Source: Ignavibacteriales bacterium
Lineage (GTDB): Bacteria > Bacteroidota > Ignavibacteria > Ignavibacteriales > Ignavibacteriaceae
Direction: 5' to 3'
NCBI GenBank assembly: GCA_016700155.1
Contig: CP065001.1
Location: 248,001 to 312,000 of the forward strand
Length of the DNA stretch: 64,000 nt
Each line of letters begins with the position of its first letter. Within the stretch, counting starts at the first letter, position 1. The notes beneath the pieces are model-generated. The model was not told the origin of the DNA. It saw nothing but the letters and a program-made list of their open reading frames with translations, and did no database searches. Positions 63,577 to 64,000 of this stretch are shown piece by piece. The translations under genes and the position numbers were made by a program.

Positions 63577-64000
63577 ATGCTGTGGACTAATGAAATTGAA
63601 AGGCAATTTTTTATTGAAGCTTTGCGCAACTTTGCAGCTCCAGAACAATTATTTTATAACTTACAAGGTGTAAATTATGCTTATGTTCCCAGAGGAATTA
63701 ATGGAGAAGGCCAGACACTTCAATCAAGGAATTCATTAATTGGCCAATTTACTGAAAGGTGGACAAGAAATTTATTAGACCCAATTGCAAGAGCATCTGA
63801 CTTATATGCTGTGAATGGAGTAATTTGTGAGGAAATTGGGTTGCCAAATCGCTCCTCAGCGGATTTAGCTTTTTGTACCACAAATAGTGTTAACCAGACA
63901 GCAAATAATGTTAAAATCATTTTTGAAATAAAAATGAGTGTCGTTTCAAATTATAGATACTTAGGTCAGGAAAATGTGGAATTTGTTGGAGATTATAAAT
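63577..64000 (+). CDS. N-terminal part of a predicted PD-(D/E)xK nuclease-like protein (cut by window edge)
   Basis: From the ATG at 63577 the frame stays open to the window end (141 codons). It reads MLWTNEIERQFFIEALRNF and later SSADLAFCTT, then VKIIFEIKMSVVSNYRY. The Asp96 ... Glu117-x-Lys119 arrangement after a hydrophobic strand matches the PD-(D/E)xK restriction nuclease core. It lies 98 bp after the DUF262 gene and is AT-rich like it. A restriction endonuclease-like role is inferred from the motif and neighbour; the C-terminus and any methylase are outside the window. Confidence 0.55.
   Translation, partial: MLWTNEIERQFFIEALRNFAAPEQLFYNLQGVNYAYVPRGINGEGQTLQSRNSLIGQFTERWTRNLLDPIARASDLYAVNGVICEEIGLPNRSSADLAFCTTNSVNQTANNVKIIFEIKMSVVSNYRYLGQENVEFVGDYK

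Overview
The window looks like chromosomal DNA from a member of the Ignavibacteria (FCB group; formerly placed with Chlorobi). Two proteins end in the sorting tail typical of that group (NYPNPFNPST followed by SGVYxYRxxA and a KKMxLIK end), which marks type IX secretion cargo. Other FCB-style families are an ECF sigma/anti-sigma pair, DUF4097, a CBM9/DUF5916 barrel protein and a Reg_prop/Y_Y_Y sensor kinase. The assignment is inferred from these features; no 16S or marker tree could be run.

Left part (1-9.1 kb): the 3' end of an alpha-amylase-family gene and a HAD phosphatase, then an operon of ECF sigma factor, zinc-finger anti-sigma with HEAT-like repeats, DUF4097 protein and DUF5916 outer-membrane protein. 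An ~800-bp tRNA region follows, with one intact tRNA-Arg(CCU) flanked by two decayed tRNA-Arg copies and two 27-codon remnants of a GIY-YIG nuclease. After it come a TraB/TIKI-like protein and an orphan zinc-finger membrane protein.

Centre (9.2-52.2 kb, all minus strand): a 1195-aa type IX-secreted beta-propeller protein, a beta-barrel and two CsgG/TPR proteins, then a dense type VI secretion island. Read in transcription order from 52.2 kb it is tagH-tssJ-K-L-M-tagF-tssA-B-C-hcp-tssE-F-G-clpV-vgrG-PAAR. This is a complete canonical (T6SSi) set including the TssJLM membrane complex. Beyond PAAR lies a cargo module: a 1298-aa OmpA-like/peptidoglycan-binding/HExxH protein, a membrane-anchored beta-propeller whose anchor is cut off by a T10 tract, an Ig-like/peptidoglycan-binding protein sharing modules with the PAAR tail, a predicted caspase-fold Cys/His protein, a second HExxH protein and a DcrB/DUF1795-like protein. 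An FHA-lytic transglycosylase fusion, a PP2C phosphatase and a Ser/Thr kinase with PEGA domains follow. Together with TagH and TagF these suggest control of firing by threonine phosphorylation. A structured terminator lies just after hcp and probably sets Hcp dose against the downstream genes.

Right part (52.9-64 kb, plus strand): a large propeller sensor kinase with an overlapping NarL-type regulator, an orphan receiver domain, a small type IX cargo protein, a tail-fibre-like secreted protein closed by a strong terminator, and a hypothetical protein. Then comes an exact 13-copy 21-bp tandem repeat directly upstream of an Xre-type regulator. The edge carries a DUF262/DUF1524 (GmrSD-like) gene and the start of a gene with a PD-(D/E)xK-like signature, probably the beginning of a restriction/defence island. 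No insertion sequence, prophage or CRISPR array was seen.
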